This document shows, piece by piece, positions 16,919 to 27,400 of a stretch of 64,000 nt of DNA (its first letter is position 1; each line of letters starts with the position of its first letter). A program made the translations under genes and the position numbers. This stretch comes from Polyangium sp. y55x31. GTDB taxonomy: Bacteria; Myxococcota_A; Polyangia; Polyangiales; Polyangiaceae. Location: the NCBI RefSeq assembly GCF_029946505.1, contig NZ_JARZHG010000022.1, forward strand, positions 1 through 64,000, in the 5' to 3' direction. Below the pieces are notes generated by a model. It made no database searches, was not told the origin of the DNA, and worked only from the letters and a program-made list of their open reading frames with translations.

Positions 16919-18570
16919 ATACGAGGACCCTCGCCGGGCTGCTCCGCCGCCGCGCCGAAGCGAGGAGCGACGAGGTCGCGATTCGATTCAAGGAGGATTC
17001 CGGATTCGAGGCGTGGACCTGGCTCCAGTTCTGGGAACGAGCCGTGCGCATCGCGGCAGGGCTCCGCGAGTCGGGCGTGCGGCCCGGCGACCGCGTGCTC
17101 GTGCTCGTACCCGAGGTGAAGGCCGCGGTCACGACGCTCTTCGGAATCTGGTCGCTCGGCGCGGTGCCCATTCCCATCGGGCTCCCGTTCCGGCTGACCA
17201 ACATCGAGGGATTTCTCGAGCAGCTCCGCAAAACAGCGGAGAAGCTCTCCGCGCGGGCGCTCGTCACCTCGCGCGCGCTCACGGCCTTCGCCGGCGCGCC
17301 GGGGCCGGTTCGGGTCCTCTGCGCCGAGGAGCTGTCGATTGCGCCGCATGGCTTTTCGCCCGATCCCGACGCGGCCCCCGGGCCCGCTTTGATCCAGCTC
17401 ACGAGCGGGAGCACAGGGCATCCGCGCGGCGTCGTCCTCGGGCACGAGCGCCTGATGCTGCACATGGCGTGCATGAGCGAGGCACTACCGAGCCACGCGG
17501 AATCGGTGGCCGTCTCGTGGCTACCGCTGCACCACGACATGGGCCTCATCGGCGGACTGCTTTTTCCTTTCTACAATGGGTTTGTCGCGAACATGCTGGC
17601 GCCGCAAGATTTCCGGTCGCGGCCGCTCGCCTGGCTGGAGGCGATGTCCTCGCTGCGGGCGACGATCTGCGCGGCGCCGCCCTCGGCCTATGCGCTCGTC
17701 CTGCGGCTCGCGCGGCGCGCCGCGGAGGCGGGGCTCGACCTTCGGCCGTGGGAATGCGCGATGATCGGCGCGGAGCCCATTTCACCCGGGCTCTTGCGGC
17801 GCTTCGCCGAGGCCTTCCGCCCCGTGGGGTTCCGCGCGGAGGCGTTTTTCCCGGTGTATGGCCTCGCCGAGGCCACCGTCGCCGTGAGCTTTCCGAAGCT
17901 GCTCGCGCCGTCGCGTTTCGCCGTCGTGGATCGCGAGACGCTCGAGCGGACCGGGCGCGCCATCGCGACCGAGCCGGGCCCGCACGCGCTCGAGCTCGTC
18001 TGCGTGGGGCGGCCGATTCCGCAGACCGACGTGCGTATCACGGGCGAAGACGGCGAGAGCCTGCCCGAGCGGCAGGTGGGCGAAATCGAGGTCCGCGCGC
18101 CGTCCTTGATGCACGAATACCTCGACGATCCGGCGGCGACCGCGGCCGTGTTCCGGGACGATCATTTGCGCACCGGAGACCTCGGATATCTCGACGGAGG
18201 CGAGCTCTTCGTCACGGGGCGGAAGAAGGATCTCATCATCAAGGGCGGGCACAACCTGCTTCCCTCGGTGATCGAGGAGATCGTCTCCGAGGTCGAGGAC
18301 GTGCGGAGCGGGTGCGTCGTGGCCGTCGGCGTTCGCGCGGAGGCGGACGAGACCGAGCTCGTCTACGTGATCGCGGAGACGAAGCTCGATCCGACCGCCC
18401 AAGACGCGCTCGGCGAGCGGGTGCGCGCCGCGCTGCTTTCGCGCGGAATCGGCGTCGATCGCGTGGTGTTCGTGCCCCCCGGGATCTTGCCGAAGACCAC
18501 GAGCGGCAAGCTGCGGCGGCGCGCGGTCGCCGAGGCGCTCGCGCAAGGGCGCTCGCTCGAATCAGCCTGA
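16915..18570 (+). CDS. Fatty acyl-AMP ligase (FAAL-type AMP-dependent synthetase)
   Basis: The product has 551 residues. Adenylate-forming motifs are present: P-loop LTSGSTGHPRG (162-172), WLPLHHDMGLIGG (a FAAL hallmark), YGLAEATVAVSFP, and the hinge region TGDLGYLDGGELFVTGRKKDLIIKGG, here given in parts (TGDLGYLD, TGRKKDLII). It should activate a fatty acid as acyl-AMP and load it onto the coupled ACP. The ATG at 16915 overlaps the methyltransferase stop. Its 3' end overlaps the convergent hydrolase gene by 9 bases. Strict FAAL versus acyl-CoA ligase activity rests on family resemblance. Confidence 0.88.
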   Translation: MNTRTLAGLLRRRAEARSDEVAIRFKEDSGFEAWTWLQFWERAVRIAAGLRESGVRPGDRVLVLVPEVKAAVTTLFGIWSLGAVPIPIGLPFRLTNIEGFLEQLRKTAEKLSARALVTSRALTAFAGAPGPVRVLCAEELSIAPHGFSPDPDAAPGPALIQLTSGSTGHPRGVVLGHERLMLHMACMSEALPSHAESVAVSWLPLHHDMGLIGGLLFPFYNGFVANMLAPQDFRSRPLAWLEAMSSLRATICAAPPSAYALVLRLARRAAEAGLDLRPWECAMIGAEPISPGLLRRFAEAFRPVGFRAEAFFPVYGLAEATVAVSFPKLLAPSRFAVVDRETLERTGRAIATEPGPHALELVCVGRPIPQTDVRITGEDGESLPERQVGEIEVRAPSLMHEYLDDPAATAAVFRDDHLRTGDLGYLDGGELFVTGRKKDLIIKGGHNLLPSVIEEIVSEVEDVRSGCVVAVGVRAEADETELVYVIAETKLDPTAQDALGERVRAALLSRGIGVDRVVFVPPGILPKTTSGKLRRRAVAEALAQGRSLESA

Positions 18571-19188
18571 AGCGCGCAGGGCGAATCCGGAAATCTTCTC
18601 CATCATCGTCTCCAGGTGCTCCGCGAGGGAATGGTTTGCCCCGGGGATCACCTCCAGCGTGACCGGGCCGGGAAGCTCGCGTACGAGCGTGCGGACCGTT
18701 TCGATCTCTCCCCATTCGTCGCGATCGCCCTGGATCAGCAGCAGGGGTTTCCGTGTCTCGCGGAGGTACGAGAAATCATAAACGTTGATGGGGATCCCGA
18801 TGCCGATCAGCGCCTTCACCCGTGGATCCATCGCGCCGGCCCGCAGGCCGACCCAGGCGCCGAAGGAATACCCCGCGACGAGGAGGTGAGGATGTTCGGG
18901 GGCGAGGAAATTGATGGCCGCGCGGGTATCGTCCGCCTCGCCCACGCCTTCGTCGAAATGGCCCTCGCTCGCCTCGACGCCGCGAAAATGGAAGCGTAAC
19001 ACCGTGGCTCCCGCGCCGTGGAGGGCGCGCGTGGCCCGGGAGACGACCTTGTTGTAGAAGGTGCCGCCGAAGCGCGGGTGAGGATGGCAAACCACGGCCG
19101 CCGCCCGAGGGCTCGGGTGGCGCTTGAGCACGGCCTCGATGCGGCCAGCCGGGCCAGGAAGGAAAAATGTGCCGTCGAGGGGGCGCAT
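18562..19188 (-). CDS. Alpha/beta hydrolase (COG2945-like)
   Basis: The product has 208 residues, a compact alpha/beta hydrolase: oxyanion region CHPHPRFGG, nucleophile elbow GYSFGAW, acid in GDRDEWG and His in GANHSLAEH. There is no signal peptide, so it is cytoplasmic. The start at 19188 was chosen to fit the family's usual start just before the first strand. It faces the FAAL operon and overlaps its last gene by 9 bases, so a thioesterase role in that pathway is possible but unproven. It is divergent from the acyl-CoA dehydrogenase gene. Confidence 0.75.
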   Translation of the reverse strand: MRPLDGTFFLPGPAGRIEAVLKRHPSPRAAAVVCHPHPRFGGTFYNKVVSRATRALHGAGATVLRFHFRGVEASEGHFDEGVGEADDTRAAINFLAPEHPHLLVAGYSFGAWVGLRAGAMDPRVKALIGIGIPINVYDFSYLRETRKPLLLIQGDRDEWGEIETVRTLVRELPGPVTLEVIPGANHSLAEHLETMMEKISGFALRASG

Positions 19189-19285
19189 GCAGCATCCATA
19201 ACACGTGGATTGTCGCGATCGTGAGGGCGCGCGCCGCGACGCCCCTTCCCCGCGCTCGCCATCCGGGCTACACACGCCGAAGATC

Positions 19286-20470
19286 ATGACGCCCCAAGAG
19301 CCGCTCTCGCTCGACGCCCTCACCGCCATCGACGGCCTCCTCACGGACGAGGAGCGCCTCATCCGCGACACCGTGCGCAGGTTCGTGCGCGAGCGGTATC
19401 TGCCGCGCGCCGCCGAGCTCTTCGCGAAGGAGCAGTTTGCGGTAGACCTCATCCCCGAGATCGCCGCGATGGGCCTGCTCGGCGCCTCCCTCAAGGGATA
19501 CGGCTGCGCCGGCATGAATGCCGTCTCCTACGGCCTCGCGCTCGCCGAGCTCGAGTACGGCGACAGCGGGCTGCGGAGCTTCGTCAGCGTCCAGGGCTCG
19601 CTCGCGATGTACCCGATCTGGCGCTTCGGCTCCGAGGAACAGAAAAACAAATACCTGCCGAAAATGGCCGCCGCCGAGCTCATCGGCTGCTTCGGCCTCA
19701 CGGAGCCCGATGCCGGCAGCGATCCGGGCTCGATGAAGACGCGCGCGCGCCTCGACGGGGATTCGTACGTGCTCACGGGGACGAAGATGTGGATCACGAG
19801 CGCGCCGATCTGCGATCTCGCCGTGGTATGGGCGAAGGTCGACGACGGCGACGCCTCGTCCATCCGCGGGTTCATCGTCGAGCGCGGGACGAAGGGCTTC
19901 GAGACGCCCACGATCCACGGAAAAATGAGCCTGCGCGCGAGCCCCACGGGCGAGATCGTCCTCAACGAGGCGCGTGTTCCCAAGGAAAACGTGCTCCCGG
20001 GCGTGGTCGGGCTCAAGGGGCCGCTCTCCTGCCTCACGCAAGCGCGCTTCGGCATCTCCTGGGGCGCGCTCGGCGCCGCGCGCGCCTGTTACGAGGCCGC
20101 GGTCGCGTACACGCGCGAGCGCGTGCAGTTCGGAAAACCCGTGGCGGGAAAGCAGCTCGTGCAGGAGCAAATCGTGGAGATGGCCATGGACATCGCGAAA
20201 GGCCAGATCCTCGCGCTCCATTACGGTCGGCTCAAGGACGCGGGCAGCATCACGCCCGTTCAGGTCTCCTTCTGCAAGAAGAACAACGTGGGCCTCGCGC
20301 TGCGCGCCGCCCGCAAGGCGCGCGGCCTGCTCGGCGGAAACGGCATCCTGCTCGACTACCCCGTCATTCGCCACGCGCTGAACCTCGAGAGCGTCTACAC
20401 CTACGAAGGCACGGACGAGGTGCACACGCTGATCCTGGGCAACGCGCTGACCGGTCATAACGCATTCTGA
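19286..20470 (+). CDS. Acyl-CoA dehydrogenase, glutaryl-CoA dehydrogenase type
   Basis: The product has 394 residues, the usual length. It carries the acyl-CoA dehydrogenase signatures CFGLTEPDAGSDPGSM and FGKPVAGKQLVQE. The SVQGSLAMYPI stretch and C-terminal TYEGTDEVHTLILG with the catalytic Glu are typical of glutaryl-CoA dehydrogenases, which oxidise and decarboxylate glutaryl-CoA to crotonyl-CoA in lysine/tryptophan breakdown. FAD is the cofactor. GGGCTACACA lies about 10 bases before the ATG. Substrate assignment is by family resemblance; a medium or branched acyl-CoA substrate cannot be excluded. Confidence 0.82.
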   Translation: MTPQEPLSLDALTAIDGLLTDEERLIRDTVRRFVRERYLPRAAELFAKEQFAVDLIPEIAAMGLLGASLKGYGCAGMNAVSYGLALAELEYGDSGLRSFVSVQGSLAMYPIWRFGSEEQKNKYLPKMAAAELIGCFGLTEPDAGSDPGSMKTRARLDGDSYVLTGTKMWITSAPICDLAVVWAKVDDGDASSIRGFIVERGTKGFETPTIHGKMSLRASPTGEIVLNEARVPKENVLPGVVGLKGPLSCLTQARFGISWGALGAARACYEAAVAYTRERVQFGKPVAGKQLVQEQIVEMAMDIAKGQILALHYGRLKDAGSITPVQVSFCKKNNVGLALRAARKARGLLGGNGILLDYPVIRHALNLESVYTYEGTDEVHTLILGNALTGHNAF

Positions 20471-20554
20471 GCGCGCCGCGAGGGCCGCGATCGCGCCCAA
20501 AAAGAATGCGCTCGGCGGGTGACCTCTGGCATGATGGAATGCGAGGTCCTTGCC

Positions 20555-23152
20555 ATGTCCACGCGCTCCCCTTCCCCGCCCCGGCGTAGCTTTCTCGGCC
20601 GGTCTGGCCTCGCCGCCCTCCTCGGCGCGGCGGCCCTCGCAGCCCTCCCCTCCGGGACGGCGTTCGCCGCTCCCAAGCTGCGAAAGCAGTTCGACGGCCA
20701 CGGCGATTTTCGACTGATCGGCAATACGCTCGGCTACGAGTGCGGCAACGTCGGGGTCGCGCCGCTCGTCGGCGAGGTGGCCTGCAACGGCAGCGGCGAC
20801 GGCGCCCCCGATATCCACTGGCGCGCGGACGCGCCCGCCCCCGGCACCGCGAGCGCCTCCGAGAGCGTCGCCGTGGCCGATCAGCGCTCGACCGCCGTGC
20901 TCACGCTGCCGCCCGGCGCGACCGTGACCTACGCCCGCCTCTACTGGGGCGCGCGCTGGGACAACAATGGCACGGCCGACACGAGCGTGACGCTGGAGCG
21001 CCCCGGCTCGTTTTCCCAGACGCTCACCGCCGACGACAGCCTCGTGAGCACGAACGTCTCGGGCGGCGTGACCGAGTATTTCTACCAGTCCACCGCGGAC
21101 GTGACCGCGCTCGTGGCAGCCCAGGGCGGCGGCGCGTACCGGCTCTCCGGCGTCGACTCGATCAGCTTCGTCGGCCTCGTGCAAGACCGGCTCTTCGCCG
21201 GGTGGTGGCTCGTCGTGTTCTACGAGCTGCCCTCGGAGAAACCGCGCCACCTCGCGCTGCACGACGGCTTCGATCGGATCGGCGTCACGCCGCAGACGCT
21301 CGCGCTCTCGGGCTTCACCGTCCCCGGCGCGGCCATCGACGGCAAGCTCGCCGTCATCGCCTACGAGGGCGACGTCGCGAGCTCCGCCGGCCAGAACGAT
21401 TACCTGCGCTTCGGCGCGGGCGTGCTCGGCGCCGCGGACGACGTCATCGACGCGCAGAACCCGATGGGCAACTTCTTCAACGCCTCGCGATCGTGGCTCG
21501 GCACGGCCGTCAGCACAAACGGCGATCTGCCGAAGCTCACGGGCGGGCCCGGCAGCATGGCCGGCATCGATCTCGACGTGGTCGACATCTCCACGAAGAT
21601 CACGGCCGGCCAGAAGACCGCGAACGTGCAGGTCGGCAATGCTTCGGGTGCAAACGATATCTTCTGGATCGGCGGCTTCGTCTCGTCGATCACCACGCTG
21701 CTGCCCGATTTCTCGACCTCGACGAAGACCGCGTCGGACGTGAACGCCGGCAAGCTCGTCGTCGGCGACGAGCTCGAATACGCGATCGCCGTGACGAACA
21801 GCGGCAACGACGCGTCGATCAACACGCGCCTCGACGATCAGTTGCCCGTCGGCGTGTCGTTCGTCCCGGGCTCGCTCGAGATCGTGCAAGGCGCGAACGC
21901 AGGGCCGAAGACGGAGCAAGCGGGCGACGATCAGGGCGAGTACACGGCCGCCACGCGCACGGTCACGGTGCGCCTCGGCGCGGGCGCGAACGCGATCACG
22001 GGCGGCGAGATGGCCCCGGGCGAGACGGCGCTCGTGCGCTTCCGCGTGAAGGTCGAGCCGAACGCGCCCGCGACGCTCTCGAACCAGGCGACGGTCAGCG
22101 GCGAAGGCAAGCAAGGCGCGCCGTACACGTCCTTCCCGACCGACGGCAACGGCGTGTCGCCGGGCAATCCGCCCACGGTCGTGGTGATCGAGGAGTGCAT
22201 GGCGAACGCCGATTGCGGCGGCGCGACGCCGATCTGCGACACGTCGAGCGATCCGAACGAGTGCGTGGGCTGCACCGAGGACAGCCAGTGCCCCGGCGAC
22301 AAACCCGTCTGCCATCCGGCGCAGAAGCAGTGCATCTGCGTGCCCTCGGGCATGGAGACGTGCGACACGATCGACAACGACTGCGACGGGACGATCGACG
22401 AGGGCTGCAACGACGCCGACGGCGACGGGCTGCCCGACGACGTCGAGGTGGTACTCGGCACGGACCCGAACGACGCCGACACGGACAACGACGGCGTGCC
22501 CGACGGGCAAGAGCCGCTGCCAGGCGACGACACCGACGGCGACGGGCTCATCAACGCGCTCGACCCCGACAGCGACGGCGACGGGATCTTCGACGGCACG
22601 GAGATGGGCCACGACTGCAGCGGTCCCGGGACGAACCCCGCCGCAGGGAACTGCGTGCCCGACGCGGACATGGGCGCGACGACGACCGATCCGCTCGACC
22701 CCGACACGGACAACGGCGGCATCCCCGACGGCGAGGAGGACAAGGACAAGGACGGCGCCGTCGATCCGGGAGAAGGTGACCCGAATGAGCCGAGCGACGA
22801 CACGGTCAGCTCGGGCTCCGGCGGCATGGGCGGCGCAGGTGGTGCCGGTGGCGCAGGCGGCGCAGGTGGTGCCGCAGGCGCAGGCGGCGCAGGTGGTGCC
22901 GGCGGCGCAGGCGGTGCAGGCGGATCCGCGGGCGCCGGTGGCGCAGGTGGCGCAGGTGGTGCCGCAGGCGCAGGCGGAAGCGGCGGACAAGGCGGAGCCG
23001 CGGGCAGCGGCGGACAAGCGCCCCCGGAAGGCTTCCTGATCACCGGCGGCGCATGCTCGACCGGCAAGGCGCCGTCGTCGACGGATCCGCTCGCCTGGGC
23101 CCTCGGTCTCGCAGGCGCGGCGCTCGCGCTGCGAAGGCGCCGGAGCCGTTAG
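20555..23152 (+). CDS. Secreted MYXO-CTERM-type surface protein with DUF11 and TSP3/MopE-like repeats
   Basis: The product has 865 residues. A Tat signal with twin Arg ([15 protein letters not shown]) and cleavage after AFA is followed by a large beta-rich domain (about 40-390), a DUF11-like domain ([23 protein letters not shown]), and cysteine-rich and metal-binding segments ([18 protein letters not shown]). Then come TSP3-like calcium repeats ([30 protein letters not shown]), a roughly 55-residue Gly/Ala repeat, and a tail of Cys, hydrophobic helix and RRRRSR as in MYXO-CTERM sorting signals. It is probably processed by a myxosortase and anchored at the outer surface. Ligand and function are unknown. 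Start choice favours the Tat signal over an ATG 36 bases upstream. Confidence 0.8.
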   Translation: MSTRSPSPPRRSFLGRSGLAALLGAAALAALPSGTAFAAPKLRKQFDGHGDFRLIGNTLGYECGNVGVAPLVGEVACNGSGDGAPDIHWRADAPAPGTASASESVAVADQRSTAVLTLPPGATVTYARLYWGARWDNNGTADTSVTLERPGSFSQTLTADDSLVSTNVSGGVTEYFYQSTADVTALVAAQGGGAYRLSGVDSISFVGLVQDRLFAGWWLVVFYELPSEKPRHLALHDGFDRIGVTPQTLALSGFTVPGAAIDGKLAVIAYEGDVASSAGQNDYLRFGAGVLGAADDVIDAQNPMGNFFNASRSWLGTAVSTNGDLPKLTGGPGSMAGIDLDVVDISTKITAGQKTANVQVGNASGANDIFWIGGFVSSITTLLPDFSTSTKTASDVNAGKLVVGDELEYAIAVTNSGNDASINTRLDDQLPVGVSFVPGSLEIVQGANAGPKTEQAGDDQGEYTAATRTVTVRLGAGANAITGGEMAPGETALVRFRVKVEPNAPATLSNQATVSGEGKQGAPYTSFPTDGNGVSPGNPPTVVVIEECMANADCGGATPICDTSSDPNECVGCTEDSQCPGDKPVCHPAQKQCICVPSGMETCDTIDNDCDGTIDEGCNDADGDGLPDDVEVVLGTDPNDADTDNDGVPDGQEPLPGDDTDGDGLINALDPDSDGDGIFDGTEMGHDCSGPGTNPAAGNCVPDADMGATTTDPLDPDTDNGGIPDGEEDKDKDGAVDPGEGDPNEPSDDTVSSGSGGMGGAGGAGGAGGAGGAAGAGGAGGAGGAGGAGGSAGAGGAGGAGGAAGAGGSGGQGGAAGSGGQAPPEGFLITGGACSTGKAPSSTDPLAWALGLAGAALALRRRRSR
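22826..22996 (+). repeat. In-frame GGC/GCA-type microsatellite coding the Gly/Ala linker
   Basis: Repeating units of 9 or so bases (GGCGCAGGT/GGTGCCGGT variants) encode GGA and GAAGAG tripeptides. All length changes in multiples of three keep the frame, so linker length is likely to vary between strains. Confidence 0.7.
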
Positions 23153-23387
23153 CCGCACCCCCGTCCCGCACGCCCGAAAGGGGGTGCGGGGCGCGATCGT
23201 GGCGAGCCCACCACACGTGAAATCGACTTCGCGTCGTGCGCGCGAGCTTCCGCGGCGTCACGATCTCCGCGGAAACGCAGGGCCCCGGGCCCTACGCCCG
23301 CGTCGTTTTGATGGATGACCCCAAGGGTCTCACGATGCACAATGTCGGACCGAGCGTGGCAGTAGCGCGTGCTCGGTTTCCACGCAC

Positions 23388-24317
23388 ATGGAACAAGCTC
23401 CACACATGACGTCTCCGTCGCGGCTCGTTCTGCGCTTCATCTCGGGAAAGTACCAGGGTGGCGAGATCCCGCTGCAGGACGCGCAGGAGCTCGTCGTCGG
23501 GCGCGCGAGCGACGCGGGCATCGTCCTCGTCGAGGAGATGGTCTCGCGCAAACACGCGCGCTTCTTGCTCTCGAACACGGACCTCACGATCGAGGATCTC
23601 GGCTCGACGAACGGCACGTTCGTGAACGGCGAGAAGATCCAGAAGAGCGCGCTCAAAGAAGGCGACCGCGTGCTCATCGGCACGAGCATCCTCAAGGTGG
23701 TCTCGGCCGAGACCGCCGCCGCCTCGCGTCGCAAGATGGAGCCGCCCCGCCCCTCCGTGGCGCCCCGCGGCCCCGCGCGCTCGATGTCCGGCGCGATCGA
23801 GGAGATCCCGCTGCCCGATCTCCTGCAGCTCCTCGGCACCTCGAAGAAGAGCGGCGTCCTCGTGATCACGTCGGACGACGACGTCGGAAAGATCTTCCTG
23901 CACCGAGGCATCGTCACGTACGCCGAGATCAACGAGGACGACGTGCCGCCGCTGAAGGCCGCGATCCGCATCCTCGCGTGGACACGCGGGACGTTCGACT
24001 TCGACCCGCCCGAGGAGCGCACGCTGCCGGTGACGATCAACCTGTCCGTGCAGGAGCTGCTGATGGAGGGCCTGCGGCAGATCGACGAGCTCAACGCGCT
24101 CCGGCACAAGCTGCCGGATCTCGATACGCGGCTCCTCGTGCCGCACCCGCTCGGGCCCGCGCTGCGTGAGCTCTCGCCGACGGAGATCGAGGTCTTCCAG
24201 CTCGCGTACAACCACGGGCACCTCGCCCTCGTGCTGAACAAGAGCCAGGCGACGGACCTCGACACGACGCAAGCCGTCATCAAGCTGATCAACGCCGGCT
24301 ATCTGCGGAAGGGCTGA
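23388..24317 (+). CDS. FHA-DUF4388 signalling protein, paralogue 1
   Basis: The product has 309 residues. An N-terminal FHA domain (about 12-105) has the phosphothreonine-binding landmarks GRAS, SRKHA and GSTNGTFVNG. It is followed by a DUF4388 (PatA-like) domain from about residue 130 (MSGAIEEIPLPDLLQLL ... GKIFLHRGIVTYA). Such proteins read Ser/Thr phosphorylation and connect it to unknown outputs. The neighbouring genome region encodes at least one Ser/Thr kinase (33709-36429). A close paralogue is at 45777-46709. The start at 23388 matches the N-terminal length of the paralogue. A bidirectional terminator follows. Confidence 0.85.
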   Translation: MEQAPHMTSPSRLVLRFISGKYQGGEIPLQDAQELVVGRASDAGIVLVEEMVSRKHARFLLSNTDLTIEDLGSTNGTFVNGEKIQKSALKEGDRVLIGTSILKVVSAETAAASRRKMEPPRPSVAPRGPARSMSGAIEEIPLPDLLQLLGTSKKSGVLVITSDDDVGKIFLHRGIVTYAEINEDDVPPLKAAIRILAWTRGTFDFDPPEERTLPVTINLSVQELLMEGLRQIDELNALRHKLPDLDTRLLVPHPLGPALRELSPTEIEVFQLAYNHGHLALVLNKSQATDLDTTQAVIKLINAGYLRKG

Positions 24318-24362
24318 TACGCCCGGACGAACGCGCGCCCGGACAAACCGGCGGCGCAAAGA

Positions 24363-24395
24363 AAAAGGCCACGGGAGCGAATCCCGTGGCCTTTT
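24363..24395. terminator. Bidirectional terminator between convergent genes
   Basis: A perfect 14-bp stem (24363-24376 with 24382-24395) and GCGAA loop have T runs on both strands. It serves the FHA gene (ends 24317) and, from the other side, the metalloprotease gene (ends 24465). Confidence 0.85.
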
Positions 24396-24422
24396 CGTTT
24401 TGAAAGGTCCCCTCACCCCCGG

Positions 24423-24444
24423 CCCCTCTCCCGAAGGAGAGGGG
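24423..24444. repeat. Short CCCCTCTCC palindrome
   Basis: Stem CCCCTCTCC-cgaa-GGAGAGGGG lies within a C-rich stretch (CCCCTCACCCCCGG before it, GGTGGGGGG after). This resembles a short intergenic repeat seen in many unrelated bacteria. It lies directly past the metalloprotease stop. Confidence 0.5.
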
Positions 24445-24464
24445 TGGGGGGAAGGCGTCTTCGA

Positions 24465-27400
24465 TCAGTCGTAGATGCCCTTCATCGTCGGGTCGGCGAG
24501 GCCGTACGCCGCGAGGGCCTGACGGATGAAGAACGGCACCTCGACGTAACGCGAGAGCTTGACGCAAGCGCGGTTCGCCGTGCAGGTGCAGCCCGTGTTG
24601 TCGTTGGCGGTGCAACGATCGGCCGACGACTGGATCGTCGAGTCGAACTTGACGAGCGGCGCGCCGTAGTTCGGCGACGTCGCGTCACTGTTGATCCGCG
24701 CCTTGTACCAGTCGACCGTGCCGTCGTTGTCGTAGTCGACCTCGTCGACCACGTACGCCTGCTGGAGCAGATCGTTCGCGTACTGGAGGACGCGCGCCGA
24801 GATGCCCTTCTGAACGGTCTTCTCGTACTTCGTGCCCGCGAAGAGGACCTCGGTGCCGAAGGACTTGGCGATGTACACCTTGCCCGTCGGATCGTGGAAC
24901 TCGATGCGGTTGCCGAACTCGGGATCGCCGTCCACGCCCTGCTCCCACAGGCGGAGCATGTTGATCCACCACTGCTGCTGGTTCTCGGGCAGGTAGTTCA
25001 TCGTCCAGGCGATCAGGAACTTCTGCTGCTCCCAGCCGATCTGGCCGTCGATGGGCATGAGCGTGTCGACGTTGACCGCCTCGCCCTCGAAGACACCCGG
25101 ATCCCAGCCGACCGCCGAGCAGACCGTCGACCCCTGGCCGGGGAAGCAGACCTGCGGGCCCTCCGCCGGCCACCAGCTCGTCCAGCCGAGCGGCGTCGTC
25201 GGGAACTTCTGCGGATCGGTGATGGGCGAGTTGTTGTTCGCCTTGACCCACGCGCCCTTGAGCATGTCGTCGCCGGTCAGGTTGTTGCCCAGCCACCGGC
25301 GATACCCCTCGGGGAAGACGTCCGCGAGCGAGACCGCGCGGTAACGAGCGTCGAGGAAGTCCTGGCGCGAGGCGCTGATGAAGTTGTCGACCGACTCGGT
25401 CATCAGCATCGAGGCCCAGGCCTTGTCGTAATACGACCCGGCGTTGATCGTGTACTCGGAGTCGTAGTCGTTGCCCTTGTCGTCCGCGAGGCGGTTCTCG
25501 AGCGGCTTGCCGCCGATGCCGATCGACGCAGGACCCGCGGGGCTGTTGTCCGAGCGATACCCCGTGGCGCCGTTCGGCACGACGAGGACCGTGGGACCCG
25601 GCTGCGAGTAGATGTCGTCCGTCGAGCGGATGACGAGGTCGTTCGCGACCTTCTGGTGATCGCCGGGCTGCGGGCGAGCGACCTGGCGCGCGAAGTGATC
25701 GAACGCGAGGCCCGAGGCCAGGATGTTGTCCTGGTAGAACTGCTTCGCGATCGAAGGCCACTCCGAGTTGAAGTCGAAGCCGCTCTCGAGCGCGAAGTCA
25801 CGGTAGATGTTCACGAGCAGGCCGAGGCCCTTGGCCGCATCGCGCATCTTCGTGTTGTACCGCTCGAGCGTGCGCATCGCCGAAGCGCGGACGCTGAAGC
25901 TCTGCCGGTTGCGGCGGTAGTTGTCGAAGATGTGCCCGACTTCCTGCTGCGTGATGAAGAAGTTGAAGAGCTCGTAGACGTCGGCGCCGTTGTCGTGGCG
26001 GTAGACGGCGACGTTGCCGAGGTCGGCCCAGCGGTCCGTGGCGAAGCCGTAGGGGACGCGCGTGCGCTTCGCCGGATCGACGGAGCTCCAGCGACGGCCG
26101 AAGTCCACGCCGTTGTCGCGCATCGACTGCCACGGCATGTAGTCGACCTTGCGCATCTTGCACTTGGAGTACTCGCCGTTGACCTTGACGATCAGGCCGT
26201 CGAGCAGCGGGTCCCACTTGCCGAGGCGACCCTCGTCCCAGTCGGACGGCTTCATGCGCTGCACTTGCTCCTCCGTGAGCGAGGTGCAGCTCGCCGCGTC
26301 GAGCATCTTCCACGTCCGCTGGAGCTGGGAGTAGTGGATGTTCGCGCTGCCGTTCGACGTGTACTGGTAGCCGATGATGCCGCCGAAGCCGTCCATCTTG
26401 TCGAGGGCGGCGCGGCCGAGCGGTTTGTCGGCGTTCATGTCCGGGTCCGCATGCACCGCGACCGTCTGGCCGTAGAACATGCGCGCCGCGGCGAAGTCGT
26501 ACGCGGAGAGGCCGATGAAGTCCTGCGTGACCTCACCGCCGTACTCCATGATCGACTGGTGCATGAACATCGTGATCAGCTGATCACGCTCGTTCGCCGT
26601 GACCTGGTCGAAGTAACGCGGCCCGATGCAGGTCTCGCTGTCGGCCTCGTTCTTGAGGTCGTTGCACGCCGCCGTGACCTTGCCGTTCTTCGTGCGGAGC
26701 TGCCAGTACTGCGGGCGGAAGCCCCAGGCATCCGACGAGCTCACGAAGTTGTGGCGCAGGCCGATGGAGTGACCCATCTCGTGCGCGATGACCGAGTAGT
26801 GCGCCTTCTGCGCGATCCAGTTGCGGATCGCCTCGGCGCGGTCGAGCTGGTCCTGCTTCGAGTTCGCCATCGGATCCGCGAACGTGCCGTACGGCGCGCC
26901 CGTGCGGGGGTTGATGGCGTCCTTGAACTTCGCCTGGATCGCCTTGTCGAGCGAGGTCAGGCCGATCGGCGAGGGGAAGGTCGCCTGCATGATGCACATG
27001 CCGCGCTCGGCGAGGGCGATCTCCTTCATGCGCGCGATATCACGCTGCACCTGCGGGTGGTTGCCGCGCAGAGGCGAAGCGAAGTTCATCACGGCGTCGT
27101 TCAGCGGGAGCTTCTCCGTGCCGGCGAGCTGCTGCATCGCCTTCGTCGTGAGCTCCGCCTCCATCGGCGAGCCCGCCGCGTGCTGGCGGCGCGCCTCGTA
27201 CACCGGGCGGTTGGCCGAGGGCGCGAGCGCGTCGGCGCGCACGTCCCGGACCATCTGCTTCACGTTCTCGAGCGACTCGGCGAACTCGGGCTTCGACACG
27301 ATCGAGCCCTCGCCGCTCTCGACGGCCTTCATCTTGTCCGGCATGACGCCCGCCGCGCCGAGCACGCGACGCGAGAGGTCCGCCTGGCTCATCTGCGGCA

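Noticed and set aside
22826-22996. CRISPR-like repeat array
   Set aside because: The repeats are short, continuous, without spacers and in the reading frame of a Gly/Ala linker.
19268-23158. 3.9-kb minus-strand open frame across the dehydrogenase and MYXO-CTERM genes
   Set aside because: It contains a run of Ala/Cys/Gly/Thr from the reverse of the Gly repeat and overlaps two strongly supported genes.
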